Of a stretch of 64,000 bases of DNA, positions 32,164-41,377 are shown one piece after another; position 1 is the stretch's first letter, and each line of letters starts with the position of its first letter. The stretch comes from Orychophragmus violaceus (Eukaryota; Streptophyta; Magnoliopsida; Brassicales; Brassicaceae): assembly GCA_030180135.1 (NCBI GenBank), contig CM058236.1:59361728-59425727 (forward strand), in the 5' to 3' direction. Made by a program: the position numbers and the translations under genes. A model generated the notes under the pieces. That model did no database searches. It had not been told where the DNA came from and saw only the letters and a list, made by a program, of their open reading frames with translations.

Positions 32164-32518
32164 TGTAACGCCCCGTCCGCCCCTACCGGTGAGTCACCCA
32201 TCCCTCTATTAGGCTCGTGGGCCCCACCCCTGTCCGACGGTCGGTGCGTTATTTTTCGTAGGCCCGACCGAGTACTTTACTGACCCTGCAATCACCACGT
32301 GACCTTTTCCCATGTGTTTTGTCCTCACACACATGCTACCACGAATTACTTCCCGGAAGGTCACCCATCCTGGGACTATTACAGTCTCCAGTCCAAGCAC
32401 GATTAACTCTGAAGTTCTTTTAGACAAGTGATCGGAAAAGTTAAGTGCACTTGGTGATATAGGTAGCCAAATTAATTCATTTAAGTCTTTCTCAAATAGA
32501 CTGGGCCAGTATGTTACA
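32164..32518 (-). repeat. Cassandra right LTR (uninterrupted)
   Basis: 355 bp, TGTAACGCCCC...TGTTACA. It is clearly more diverged from the left copy than the LTR pairs of Tat-2 or the copias, consistent with an older insertion. Confidence 0.85.
32345..32470 (-). ncRNA. 5S rRNA-derived segment in Cassandra LTR
   Basis: The minus strand resembles 5S rRNA: box A AGTTAATCGTGCTTGG (32393-32408, one change from 5S) and box C GGATGGGTGACCTTCCGGGA (within 32349-32370). Cassandra LTRs are known to carry a Pol III-transcribed 5S-like RNA. Here the promoter boxes are largely retained, but the segment has insertions relative to real 5S. It is an element part, not a ribosomal gene. Confidence 0.8.
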
Positions 32519-32538
32519 CAAAGAAAATAAAATATTAC

Positions 32539-33545
32539 TAGATTTTGATCCGCGCTAAAGAAGCGCGGATTTATGTTTTCATTCTTAGAATATATACTTT
32601 TATCTTAAATTTATATTTTATAAATTAATTTTGTTACTTATTTTGTCTAATCTATATCAATGAAAATAAGATGATATAGTGCTAAATGTGAGAAGAAATT
32701 TAATAAATTTTGTTTTTGTTTTGATATTATTAACTTGTATATTATATATTAGTAGTTGTATTTTATTGTTATTTTTAGTATATGATTAGTCATGCTTGAA
32801 CTTGGGTAATCTATTTTTCAACACGTGTTGTAATGATATATAATTTGAAAATTTGATGGAACAACCCGTTAAAAATTGCATTCAAACATGAACTATAATT
32901 TGACGCATCATATATTTGAATAATATAAATATTAAATAATTTAAATATTTATATTAAATTTAAAATATATGAATTGGAATTAGTTACTCGTGCAAATTTT
33001 ATTTTTAGAACATTTTATTATAATTTAAATATTTTAAAATTTGATAAAACAACCCGTTAAGAAGTACAATCGTAAAAAACATTTCTTACAAAATAAATAA
33101 TTTATACCGCACGCTAGTACAATATTATATACTACTTTCTTATTTTAATAATAATTTATTAATTTTAATGATTATATAATTTATAAAATAATTATGTATT
33201 AAATTATATAATTATATGTACCAATTGATTTAGTAACTTAATTATGCTTGATTTTATTTCTTTAAGTTAAATTTTAGTTAAGAATAATTTATAATATTTA
33301 TTTTAATATTAATTTCGAAATTAATTATTATTTTTATTAAATTTTTGAAAAAAAATTTCGTTAGATATGATTATGATAGAAAAAAAGAAAACAAAAGATA
33401 TTATAAGATATTATGAATAAATTAAATATAAATTGTTTTACAGTTTTACCCTTAATGAAGGTTACAAATACTAATAATATCAAGGATAAATTCCGGAAAC
33501 AACATTTATGTACCATGACAAACCTTCTTGTTTTAATAGATTAGA
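32539..33545 (-). mobile_element. Non-autonomous Helitron A
   Basis: On the minus strand it starts TCTAATCTATTAAAAC and ends CTAG. A hairpin (CCGCGCTTC...AGCGCGG) lies about 8 bases before the end, and T follows. These are Helitron termini. There is no coding capacity; the interior is AT-rich. It abuts Helitron B. Confidence 0.75.
33101..33539. repeat. Direct repeat copy shared by Helitrons A and B
   Basis: About 440 bp, from TTTATACCGCACGCTAGTAC to TTTTAATAG, nearly identical to 33781-34217. It is the shared 5' part of the two Helitrons. Confidence 0.9.
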
Positions 33546-34223
33546 CTAGTATCTGATCCGCGTTTAACGCGGATTTATTCTTTTTTATTTAAATTTTAGA
33601 TTTAGTGGGACAATAATGTAAGAATATTTATCATTTTTTATTATATTACAATTTCTGTTGGCTGGGTTTAATTTTATTTTTTTATTGTCATGTTATAAAT
33701 TAGTTTTTATTTTGGTTTTTATGGTTTTTAACACTTTATATCGTTTTGTCAATATTTAGTGTTGTATTTTAGTTATTGAATTTATACCCGCACGCTAGTA
33801 CAATATTATATACTACTTTATTATTTTAATAATAATTTATTAATTTTAATGATTATATAATTTATAAAATAATTATGTATTAAATTGTATAATTATACGT
33901 ATCAATTGATTTAGTAACTTAATTATGCTTGATTTTATTTTTTTAAGTTAAATTTTTGTTAATAATAATTTATAATATTTATTTTAATATTAATTTCGAA
34001 ATTAATTATTATTTTATTAAATTTTTGAAAAAGATTTTTGTTAGATATGATTATGATATAAAAAGGAAAACAAAAGATATTATAAGATATTATGAATAAA
34101 TCAAATATAAATTGATTTACAGTTTTACCCTTAATGAAGGTTACAATTCCTAATAAAATCAAGGGCAAATTTCGGAAACAACATTTATGTACCATGACCA
34201 ATATCCTGTTTTAATAGGTAAGA
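33546..34223 (-). mobile_element. Non-autonomous Helitron B, joined directly to A
   Basis: The minus strand starts TCTTACCTATTAAAAC, preceded by A (34224). It ends CTAG at 33546-33549 with hairpin CCGCGTTAAACGCGG just before. Its CTAG end is followed at once by the TC start of Helitron A. Confidence 0.75.
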
Positions 34224-34427
34224 TTCTACCATTTTAGGGAGATGCAAAGAGGCCGTAAAAACAAATATATAGAGCTAAAGCCTACGTTTTACTTGTTAAC
34301 ACACAAAAAAAAGCCTACGTGTCACTTTCAATGTTTCTTTACTAAACCCTAAAAGAAGCTGCGAAAAAAAAAAAACCCTAAAAGAAGCTTAAATTTTCCT
34401 ACAGAAATCGGAAATTGCAGCAATTAG

Positions 34428-35135
34428 GGTTTGATTGAGAGAGCATTAGGAAAGGCATTATGCTTTTTAATAACCAATCAAGTTTTATTTAAAAAGCATT
34501 TAGAAGAGCATTTAGAAGATGCAAATGCTTTCAAATGCTTATGCTCTCTATGCTCTCACATGGAACATTTCCACAGCATTAACCTCTAAAATATTAAATA
34601 TTTTTTTAAATCATATAATTAATTAATATTATTAATTAACATAAAATATATCCATATATTTGAAATTATTATTATTAATATTTTATTTCATCTATTGTTT
34701 AAAAATATATATATGAAAATATAATATATGAATATAATAATTTAGTAAAAATAATTTAAATATATGAAAAATAAAACACTTATTTTCTAAATATAATATA
34801 TACATATAATAATTTAAAAAATATATTTTAAATATATAAAAATAAAAAAAATTTATGTTTTAAATATAATATAATATATAATAATTTGATAAATATAATT
34901 TAAATACATTAAAAACAACAAAAAAACTTATATTCTAAATATAATATATATATATAACACTTTAGAATAATTATAATTAAATATAATTAAATATTTTATA
35001 ATTTTATATTTAACCACTAACAGCTTTACCAATCACTAAAAAATATATATATTAATTAGAGCATACAGCTTCAGCAGCATACTGTTCTTGCTACTTAGTG
35101 TTAATGCTCTGCTACGAGCCTTTCCTATCAGGCCC
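34428..35135. mobile_element. Tourist-like (PIF/Harbinger) MITE
   Basis: A 708 bp AT-rich, non-coding segment with TTA on both sides (34425-34427 and 35136-35138). Its ends are imperfect inverted repeats (GGGTTTGATTGAG left; GGGCCTGATAGG on the minus strand right). The TTA duplication fits PIF/Harbinger MITEs. Joining the flanks restores GCAATTAGCAAACATGG. Confidence 0.55.
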
Positions 35136-35138
35136 TTA

Positions 35139-35699
35139 GCAAACATGGCACCCGTAAGGAAGAAATGGGTACGGACTTTTTCTCCCTCTTTGGTGGAAAG
35201 TTAAGAAATCATCTTTGTATCGAATTCTGGAATTGGATTTGAATCCTTGTTTCCTAAAACCCTAGAACCTTCTTTCAGGTTGTGAAATCGCCGCGACCAG
35301 CAAAAATGGCAGAGCCTGCAACGGAGAAGAAGATGCTGCTAGACTGTTCCGAGCGTGTACGAACTCTATCACTCTTGTATTGTTTGAAAAAATCTATTCT
35401 GAAATTATTTGTTGGCAGATGTAGTCTAGCGTATGGATCAACTTACTGAAGTCATTGAAATCGAACCTCAAATGTATTGTACAGTTTTTTCCCCTTGTAC
35501 TAATCAGTTCGACAATAGACCGTAGTAATTGTTTTGTTTTCGTGTGTGTGTCTCTCAAGTAAGTAGTGTCTTCACTTTCAGACTGAAAGCGAGACTTTTT
35601 ATTGGCTTTACACGAGTCTGTTTACAGTTTCCTAACCCCCAGATTTGTACTTTTCTAACCGAATTGATATTGCAGCCGTTTCCATCTTTGTCGGCCAAG
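35139..35699 (+). other. Upstream region of the F-box gene with a partial 5' duplicate
   Basis: ATG at 35145 opens a 19-codon frame (MAPVRKKWVRTF...). A second ATG at 35306 starts MAEPATEKKMLLDCSERVRT, closely resembling the F-box start MTEPAKENKASSS, and runs about 20 codons before homology is lost at a GT. It looks like the remains of a tandem paralogue's first exon. ATTGATATTGCAG at about 35664-35676 could be a 3' splice site of a leader intron. Confidence 0.4.
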
Positions 35700-36875
35700 A
35701 TGACAGAACCTGCAAAGGAGAATAAGGCATCATCATCATCATTGACGATACCAGACTGGCTTCGTCTCCCTGAAGAGCTACTGCACATTATCTCTGAGAA
35801 TCTGGAGGATTGTTTCGATGTTGTTCATGCTCGCTCTGTTTGCAGCTTGTGGAGATCCGCATTCCCCTTTCCTTCTGACCTCTTAAGCCCAATTTACTCT
35901 TTTCCGACGTTTGGAAAGTTCCCTTACGTGAGTAAAGACTTGTGCACCCTCAAGAAGGTCCCTTTGTTTCTCTTCAGAGTCCCAACTGCTCCTCATGCGT
36001 CGGCATCTGAGTATATCTTGGGAGGAATAGGCCGAGATGAGTCTGGGGGTCATATGGAGCTTCCATCTCCCCTTCAATGTTCAGTGAAAGTGAAGATCCC
36101 AGACTCTGCTCCTACCTTGATGAACATACTCGACTACCAGATCCTCCCTCTGGGTCACCAGTACAGAATGATCAGTTGGGATTCTGAATCATGGAAAACA
36201 GATTACAGAGGTGTGGCTCTTGTTCCTCTAAACAAGGAGGGAAGAAAAGAATTTGTTGTACTCCTCAACTACACTAACGTTTTGTTGGTGTTAAGAAGTG
36301 ATGAAATGAGGTGGATGAGGCTTAAGGAAACCTCAAATGCTTCATGCTTGAATTTAGTCGCTTTTAGAGGCAGGTTTTATGCAACCTTTCTTAACGGGGA
36401 CATTTTCATTTTCGATCCTTATTCGCTGAAACGGACTCCCCTGAGGCAATCCCCGCCTCTGAGGGGAAGCAAATATCTGGTTCAATCTGGTGATGATGAA
36501 CTATTTCTGGTTGAGGACTTCAATCCATTTCCTGAAGCAGATTTAATAGATTTTACTCGGTTTGCTTGTAGAGTGAGTATGCTAGATGATGAAGCTAATA
36601 AATGGGTTGTGGTCAGCAATTTGGGAGACCGTGTGTTGTTTATTGGACACTTTGGAAATGTTTGCTGCTCGGCTAAGAAGCTTCCTGTTGGTTGTGGTCT
36701 GAGCGGGAACTCAATTGTGTTCATCAATGAGTCAGGCAATGTAACATACGCCTATAAATATGGAGTACATACAGGACGTGAGGAAGACGACCTCAATATT
36801 TGGAGATGGTCAAAAGAGAATCGGGTGACAATCCTCAGCACATCTTTCTTGGTTGCTCTCCGGGTCGAGCGCTAA
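35700..36875 (+). CDS. F-box protein with DUF295 domain, 391 aa
   Basis: Start ATG at 35700 gives MTEPAKENKASSSS. The F-box is at residues about 16-60 (PDWLRLPEELLHIISENLED then VCSLWRSAFPF) and would bind SKP1 in an SCF ubiquitin ligase. The C-terminal half (about residues 150-385) matches the DUF295/KIB-type beta-propeller: YRGVALVPLNKEGRKEFVVL, LVAFRGRFYATFLNGDIFIF and SIVFINESGNVTYAY. The frame is open with no introns, typical of this large Brassicaceae family, and length is normal. The open frame extends upstream to 35529 without ATG, but homology starts at the chosen ATG. Target and orthologue are unknown. Many family members are lineage-specific and weakly expressed. Confidence 0.88.
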   Translation: MTEPAKENKASSSSLTIPDWLRLPEELLHIISENLEDCFDVVHARSVCSLWRSAFPFPSDLLSPIYSFPTFGKFPYVSKDLCTLKKVPLFLFRVPTAPHASASEYILGGIGRDESGGHMELPSPLQCSVKVKIPDSAPTLMNILDYQILPLGHQYRMISWDSESWKTDYRGVALVPLNKEGRKEFVVLLNYTNVLLVLRSDEMRWMRLKETSNASCLNLVAFRGRFYATFLNGDIFIFDPYSLKRTPLRQSPPLRGSKYLVQSGDDELFLVEDFNPFPEADLIDFTRFACRVSMLDDEANKWVVVSNLGDRVLFIGHFGNVCCSAKKLPVGCGLSGNSIVFINESGNVTYAYKYGVHTGREEDDLNIWRWSKENRVTILSTSFLVALRVER

Positions 36876-37169
36876 TCCATAAATCCTACTTTTGGATACC
36901 TTAGACGTCCGTTGGCATATTTTTATTAGATCCGAAAAAACTAGATCGTTATTGTTTTCTTAATATATAGGAGTTTGATGAAACATGTGGAACTTGGAAA
37001 ATGTTTGGAATCCTAAAGCTAATGCCTTACTTTAGTTTGATGTATCATGTTATCATACTATCGGTGGCCATCTCACAACAAGACTTGTATACAAAGCCCT
37101 GCTTGTGTCGTTTTATACGGTTCCTTGATCGTTGGACTGGACCTGCAGATCATAACTCAGGCATTTAGA
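36876..37169 (+). other. 3' flank of the F-box gene
   Basis: Probable 3' UTR and intergenic sequence up to Copia-3. No gene is seen except a possible splice acceptor (CTCAG, 37156-37160) just before the insertion. Confidence 0.4.
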
Positions 37170-37229
37170 TGTAAGTTATGTAAGTAATTTGAAGAAGGTG
37201 GAGAAGTGAAATTGAAAATGGTTTCTTCC

Positions 37230-37316
37230 CAACTATTCCAATGGTGGCTAACTATTGAAATGGTGGCTTGCAACTATTGAAATGGTGGCTTGGCACAACT
37301 ATTGAAATGGTGGCTA
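37230..37316 (+). repeat. Four U3 repeats in the Copia-3 LTR
   Basis: Four copies of AACTATTGAAATGGTGGCT (first copy AACTATTCCAATGGTGGCT) at slightly variable spacing, 40-130 bp before the TATA box. They are repeated at 41438-41524 in the other LTR. Such arrays often act as enhancers in plant retrotransposon promoters; that role is inferred. Confidence 0.85.
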
Positions 37317-37356
37317 AGTGGTTGAAGTGGTTCACCTAACTCACCCCAAGATTTCC

Positions 37357-37364
37357 TATAAATA
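37357..37364 (+). promoter_or_regulatory. Copia-3 TATA box
   Basis: TATAAATA in the 5' LTR with a plausible start about 30 bp downstream. The copy at 41565-41572 in the 3' LTR could drive transcription into the right flank. Confidence 0.75.
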
Positions 37365-37667
37365 GAGAGTGATTCTCATTGTTGAACATCATCCCAAAAC
37401 AAAGAAAAATAAGAGAGAAAGAAAGAAGAGAGAAAGAGAGAAAATATCTTTCTTTGTAAGAAAATTTGAGTATAATTTTCTTGAGTGTATTCGGGTTTTG
37501 GGTGTGAGTTGAGAGAGTTGTAATTTCCCGGTGATTAATATAAAGATCTGTAGCAGGTCCGGAGACGTAGGCACGATTGGCCGAACTCCGTTAACAAATT
37601 TGTGTGCATTTTCTTCGGTCCCTTATTTCTGGTTTTCGAGGAAATTCGAGTTTATTTCCTAACAACT

Positions 37668-37679
37668 GGTATCAGAGCA
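37668..37679 (+). promoter_or_regulatory. Copia-3 primer-binding site
   Basis: TGGTATCAGAGC, three bases after the 5' LTR, matching initiator-Met tRNA. Confidence 0.95.
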
Positions 37680-37827
37680 CGGGGTTGCGGTAATCTCGGT
37701 CAAGTTTTTTGCGGGGTTACTATTCACGTGAATAGTATATTCGTGAATAGTAAAATTTTGTCGACGACATCGGTTTTGTCGACGGAGGTGTTTAATACAC
37801 GGTGGTCCGCAAAAGTAATCAGAAACG

Positions 37828-40800
37828 ATGGGAGGCGAAGATGGTTCGGCGCACGGTATCGGGAAATTTGACGGTACAGATTATGCATTCTGGAGAATGC
37901 AAATTGAAGATTATCTGTACGGAAGAAAGCTTCATCAACCACTGAGCAAGAAGCCTGAGAAGATGGATCAGGCTGAGTGGGAGCTCCTTGACAGACAAGT
38001 TCTTGGTGTTATCAGGTTAACACTGTCGAAGAACGTTGCTCACAATGTTGCGAAGGAGAAGACCACAGAAGGGCTCATGAAAGTTCTCTCGGATATGTAT
38101 GAGAAACCTTCAGCAAATAACAAGGTATTTCTCATGAAGAAACTTTTTCATTTAAAGATGGAAGAAGGTGGCCACGTTGCAGCACACGTGAATGAATTCA
38201 ACACGATTGTCAACCAGTTATCGTCCGTTGAAATCGAGTTTGAAGATGAAGTGCGGGCACTGATTTTGTTGGCATCTCTGCCAAATAGTTGGGAGCCAAT
38301 GAGGGCAGCGGTTAGTAATTCTGTGGGAAATCTTAAACTTAAGTTTAATGATGTTCGAGATCGTATCCTTTCTGAAGAAGTTCGTAGGATCGACTCTGGT
38401 GAAGCTTCAACGAGCTCTGCTTTCAACGTGGAAAACAGAGGCAGGAGCCAAGACAGAAATAACCGGAACAATGGCAGAGCGAAGTCAAGAAATGGAAGAA
38501 GTCAGTCCAAATTCAAGCAGCCTGCTGAATGTTGGAACTGTGGAAAGACGGGCCACATAAGAAAGAACTGCTGGGCAATTTCAAAGAAGGAAGGCAACAA
38601 GGGAGCTGGAGCCAATGCAGTCACACATGAAATTGGTGATGCATTGGTAGTATCTGCTGATTCTCCAAGAGAAGGTCAAGCTCATGATGCGGCTGTAAAC
38701 ACCAATGAAGCGTCGATCTCCTATGTTGATAGCCCGATCGAGTCTTGGGTTCTAGACTCTGGAGCATCATTTCACACGACACCACACCACAACATAATGG
38801 AGAACTATGTTGCTGGAAATTATGGGAAGGTATATCTAGCTGATGGTTTACCTTTGGACATAGTTGGTATTGGAGATATCAACTTGAAGATGTCAGATGG
38901 TCGTGTATGGAAGATCTCAAAGGTTAGGCATGTGCCAAAGTTGATGAGAAATCTTATCTCAGTAGGTCAACTTGATGATGCAGGGCACGATGTCAATTTT
39001 GGTGGTGGAGCATGGAGTGTGAAGAAAGGTTCCATGGTGGTTGCTAGAGGTCATAAAAGAGGCACTCTTTATATGACGATGAGTCATGAAGACACTGTTG
39101 CGGTTGTCGAGAATGCCAAACAGACTAAGTTGTGGCATTGTAGGTTGGGGCACATGAGTGAGAAAGGATTAAAACTTTTGGCGGCAAATGGCGTGCTTCC
39201 GGATTTGAAGACGGTGGATCATCAGATGTGTGAAAGTTGTATCCTTGGAAAGCAGAAACGGGTTAGTTTCTCAAAAGATGGAAGAGAGCCCAAACCTGAG
39301 AAGTTGGAGTTGGTGCACACTGATGTGTGGGGACCCGCTCCTGTTGCATCGCTAGGAGGTTCATATTACTATGTGACCTTTATTGATGACTCCACAAGGA
39401 AAGTGTGGGTTTACTTCATAAAGAACAAGCATGAAGTGTTTTCGGTTTTCAAAAGATGGAAAGCCATGGTTGAGATTGAGACGAATCTTAAGTTGAAGTG
39501 TCTAAGGTCTGATAATGGCGGAGAGTACATCAGCGAGGAGTTTAAAAGATATTGTGCTGATGGTGGGATCAAGATGGTGAAGACTATTCCTGGAACGCCT
39601 CAACAAAATGGAGTAGCAGAAAGGATGAATATAACCTTGAATGAGCGTGCAAGGAGCATGAGACTGCACTGCGGATTGCCTAAGACGTTTTGGGCGGATG
39701 CAATCAATACCGCGGCCTTCTTAATAAACAGAGGACCGTCTGTTCCGTTGGGATTCAAGATCCCCGAAGAAGTGTGGAGCGGAAAGAAAGTAAACCTTTC
39801 TTATCTTAAAGTATTTGGTTGCTTAGCTTATGTTCACATTGATGATGCTGCAAGAAGTAAACTTGATGCAAAATCGAAGAGGTGTTACTTCATTGGTTAC
39901 AGTGACACGGAGTTCGGTTATCGGTTTTGGGATGATGAAAATCGGAAGATCATTCGCAGCAAGAATGTTGTGTTCAACGAAGAAGCGTTGTACAAGGATA
40001 AGCTAAAAGAAAGCTCGGGAAAGATGGAGCCTAGAGCTGTTGATTTGGGAGAGATCCTGGCACCAGAGTTGCAGCAGGATACAACAACAGCAGAAGAGCA
40101 AAATTCTCAAGAGGAGAATAGTGAGGCAGATGAAAATGATGATTCAGAAGAGATCCCATGTAGGCCAGTCACAGAGTTACGACGGTCAAACAGAATCATC
40201 AAGAAACCAGTAAGATTTTCTCCATTACTCAACTACATTATGCTCAAAGATAGAGGCGAGCATGAATGTTATGAAGAGACAATGCAAGCAGATGAATCGA
40301 TTCAGTGGGAGCTTGCAGTGAATGATGAGATGGACTCGTTGATGTCCAATCACACGTGGGAGTTAGGTGATTTACCTAAGGAGAAAATGGTATTACAAAA
40401 CCTGAAGGTGAAACTCTCGAAAGAGTTTACGGTGAAAGACCTAGAAGAAGCAAGACAAATTCTTGGGATGAGAATTAGTAGAAGCAAGGAGGGTCTTAAG
40501 TTATCACAAGAGGAGTATGTGAAGAAAGTCCTCAAGAGATTTAATATGGATGACGTGAAGCCAGTTAGTACTCCTCTGGCAAGTCATTTTCGGTTATCCA
40601 AAGATCAGTCTCCGGTGACTGAAGACGAGATGGCATATATGGATAGAGTTCCATATGCTTCTGCTATTGGCAGCCTGATGTACGCGATGGTATGTACAAG
40701 GCCAGACATTGCACATGCAGTGGGAGTCGTTAGCAGGTTTATGAGCAATCCTGGAAAGGAGCATTGGGAAGCTGTTAAGTGGATTTTAAGGTATCTGAAG

Positions 40801-41307
40801 GGAAATCCAAGTTTATCGCTATGTTTCAAGAAGTCAGAGATTGGATTGCAGGGATATGTTGATTCTGACAATGGAGGTGACATTGATAGTGCAAAGAGTA
40901 CATCCGGGTATGTTTACACTTTTGGTGGTACTGCAATTTGTTGGGTTTCAAAGTTGCAGAAGATTGTAGCTCTATCAAGCTGTGAAGCGGAGTATGTTGC
41001 GGTGACAGAGGCAACAAAAGAGATGATGTGGTTACAATCATTTCTAGAAGAGCTAGGCCATGACCAAGAGAAAAGTGTATTGTACTGTGATAGTAAGAGT
41101 GCCATTGACTTGGCAAAGAATCCAGTTTACCATGCTCGGACGAAGCACATACATCGTCGGTATCATTTCATCAGAGCGGCTTTAGAAGATGAAGTGTTGA
41201 TGCTTGAGAAGATTCCAGGAAGTAAGAATCCGGCAGACATGTTAACAAAGGTCGTGCCGTATGATAAGCTGAGGTTATGTGTAACCTCGGTTGGCTTGTT
41301 AGAGTAA
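37828..41307 (+). CDS. Copia-3 Gag-Pol, 1159 aa, in-frame deletion of RT core
   Basis: Open from ATG (MGGEDGSAHGIGKFDGTDY) to TAA. Gag residues about 1-230; zinc knuckle CWNCGKTGHIRKNC near 235; protease WVLDSGASFHTT near 307; integrase with LWHCRLGHMSEKGL (about 434), HTDVWGP, LRSDNGGEY and QQNGVAERMN (about 590). RT begins (NHTWELGDLPKEKM) but jumps near residue 858 from VLQN directly to LKVKLSKEFTVKDLEEARQ, which belongs after the YVDD motif. The palm with YVDD is therefore absent. RNase H is present (YVDSDNGGDIDSAKSTSGYV, SSCEAEYVA). It can make Gag, protease and integrase but not active RT. Confidence 0.92.
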   Translation: MGGEDGSAHGIGKFDGTDYAFWRMQIEDYLYGRKLHQPLSKKPEKMDQAEWELLDRQVLGVIRLTLSKNVAHNVAKEKTTEGLMKVLSDMYEKPSANNKVFLMKKLFHLKMEEGGHVAAHVNEFNTIVNQLSSVEIEFEDEVRALILLASLPNSWEPMRAAVSNSVGNLKLKFNDVRDRILSEEVRRIDSGEASTSSAFNVENRGRSQDRNNRNNGRAKSRNGRSQSKFKQPAECWNCGKTGHIRKNCWAISKKEGNKGAGANAVTHEIGDALVVSADSPREGQAHDAAVNTNEASISYVDSPIESWVLDSGASFHTTPHHNIMENYVAGNYGKVYLADGLPLDIVGIGDINLKMSDGRVWKISKVRHVPKLMRNLISVGQLDDAGHDVNFGGGAWSVKKGSMVVARGHKRGTLYMTMSHEDTVAVVENAKQTKLWHCRLGHMSEKGLKLLAANGVLPDLKTVDHQMCESCILGKQKRVSFSKDGREPKPEKLELVHTDVWGPAPVASLGGSYYYVTFIDDSTRKVWVYFIKNKHEVFSVFKRWKAMVEIETNLKLKCLRSDNGGEYISEEFKRYCADGGIKMVKTIPGTPQQNGVAERMNITLNERARSMRLHCGLPKTFWADAINTAAFLINRGPSVPLGFKIPEEVWSGKKVNLSYLKVFGCLAYVHIDDAARSKLDAKSKRCYFIGYSDTEFGYRFWDDENRKIIRSKNVVFNEEALYKDKLKESSGKMEPRAVDLGEILAPELQQDTTTAEEQNSQEENSEADENDDSEEIPCRPVTELRRSNRIIKKPVRFSPLLNYIMLKDRGEHECYEETMQADESIQWELAVNDEMDSLMSNHTWELGDLPKEKMVLQNLKVKLSKEFTVKDLEEARQILGMRISRSKEGLKLSQEEYVKKVLKRFNMDDVKPVSTPLASHFRLSKDQSPVTEDEMAYMDRVPYASAIGSLMYAMVCTRPDIAHAVGVVSRFMSNPGKEHWEAVKWILRYLKGNPSLSLCFKKSEIGLQGYVDSDNGGDIDSAKSTSGYVYTFGGTAICWVSKLQKIVALSSCEAEYVAVTEATKEMMWLQSFLEELGHDQEKSVLYCDSKSAIDLAKNPVYHARTKHIHRRYHFIRAALEDEVLMLEKIPGSKNPADMLTKVVPYDKLRLCVTSVGLLE

Positions 41308-41366
41308 CAAGCACGGAAGACCTGCTACATTGATCAAGGTGTGAAGACAGATTGAAATCAGTCTTC

Positions 41367-41377
41367 AAGTGGGAGAT
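41367..41377 (+). promoter_or_regulatory. Copia-3 polypurine tract
   Basis: AAGTGGGAGAT before the 3' LTR. Confidence 0.9.

Larger units (their letters stand above)
13200..32518 (-). mobile_element. Cassandra-type TRIM retrotransposon, split by Tat-2
   Basis: After removing Tat-2 the element is about 833 bp: left LTR (13200-13399 plus 31886-32033), a 130 bp non-coding interior (32034-32163) and right LTR (32164-32518). The interior has a purine tract next to the left LTR and TGGTATCAGAG (minus strand, 32151-32161) next to the right LTR, so it is read on the minus strand. LTRs start TGTAACGCCCC and end TGTTACA. Each contains a 5S rRNA-like segment, the hallmark of Cassandra. Flanks are GAAAG (13195-13199) and CAAAG (32519-32523), a TSD with one mismatch. 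It has no protein and depends on other elements. Confidence 0.85.
37170..37664 (+). repeat. Copia-3 5' LTR
   Basis: TGTAAGTTATG...TTTCCTAACA, 495 bp. It contains four U3 repeats (37230-37316) and a TATA box (37357-37364). Confidence 0.95.

Noticed and set aside
32345..32470. Genuine 5S rRNA gene
   Set aside because: The 5S-like sequence lies inside a Cassandra LTR, occurs in both LTRs and has insertions relative to 5S. It is not part of a tandem 5S array.
33959..34201. 80-aa AT-rich frame in Helitron B as a gene
   Set aside because: The composition is dominated by Ile, Asn and Phe from AT-rich DNA. There is no motif, and it lies wholly inside a non-autonomous Helitron.
35529..35699. N-terminal extension of the F-box protein from 35529
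   Set aside because: There is no ATG in this stretch, and the sequence looks like leader/intron with a TTGCAG acceptor. Homology starts at 35700.
37389..37574. Short frames in Copia-3 LTRs as genes
   Set aside because: Identical frames occur in both LTRs and consist of low-complexity translation of GA-rich leader sequence.
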